Below, piece by piece: positions 5,243-5,261 of a DNA stretch of 5,261 bases (its first letter is position 1; each line of letters starts with the position of its first letter). The notes beneath the pieces are model-generated. The model was not told where the DNA came from and searched no databases. It saw nothing but the letters and a program-made list of their open reading frames with translations. The stretch comes from Deltaproteobacteria bacterium (GTDB lineage: Bacteria; Desulfobacterota; Desulfobulbia; Desulfobulbales; Desulfobulbaceae). Location: contig JAADIK010000019.1 in NCBI GenBank assembly GCA_013151365.1, positions 1 through 5,261 on the forward strand, read 5' to 3'. The position numbers and the translations under genes are program-made.

Positions 5243-5261
5243 CGCGTGAAGATGGGGCGCC

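Noticed and set aside
5181..5249. 22-codon frame from GTG after cysK (MPQIYVVAF...)
   Set aside because: It is very short, with no well-spaced Shine-Dalgarno, and overlaps a promoter-like sequence and inverted repeat. It cannot be supported as a gene.

Overview
The window reads as a chromosomal segment from a GC-rich (about 60%) Gram-negative bacterium. My best guess is an anaerobic sulfate- or sulfur-metabolising member of Desulfobacterota (the old Deltaproteobacteria). Three things suggest this: a [NiFe]-hydrogenase maturation gene (hypF), the proteobacterial metX-metW pair, and a long EpsC-like serine acetyltransferase of a type I associate with that group. This placement is inferred from gene content, not from a marker gene.

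Left part (1-1111), all on the minus strand. The first 261 codons of hypF run off the left edge of the window. Upstream of it, and transcribed in the same direction, is a complete tRNA-Ser(CGA) with an encoded CCA end, its own promoter-like sequence and a strong intrinsic terminator. Between the terminator and hypF is an AT-rich stretch bounded by a perfect 6-bp inverted repeat.

Middle (1112-1439) is a divergent intergenic region. On the minus strand it carries the probable tRNA promoter. On the plus strand it carries a probable promoter for the sulfur-amino-acid operon, followed by a leader of about 100 nt that can fold into a 9-bp stem enclosing a 7-bp hairpin. That stem covers the only Shine-Dalgarno-like sequence near the metX start.

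Right part (1440-5164) is a tightly packed plus-strand operon, metX-metW-cysE-cysK, with junctions of -29, +30 and -14 nt. MetX makes O-acetylhomoserine from homoserine and acetyl-CoA, and MetW is its usual partner. CysE makes O-acetylserine from serine and acetyl-CoA, and CysK converts that to cysteine with sulfide. The operon therefore makes both acetyl-activated acceptors for sulfide. It contains the cysteine-forming sulfhydrylase but not the homocysteine-forming one. All four genes look intact, with catalytic motifs in place.

The last 97 bases contain a promoter-like sequence with a perfect TATAAT box inside a 15-bp imperfect inverted repeat. No convincing terminator follows cysK. I found no mobile element, CRISPR array, toxin-antitoxin or defence system. 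The window is mostly ordinary metabolism; the regulatory DNA is the part most worth a second look.
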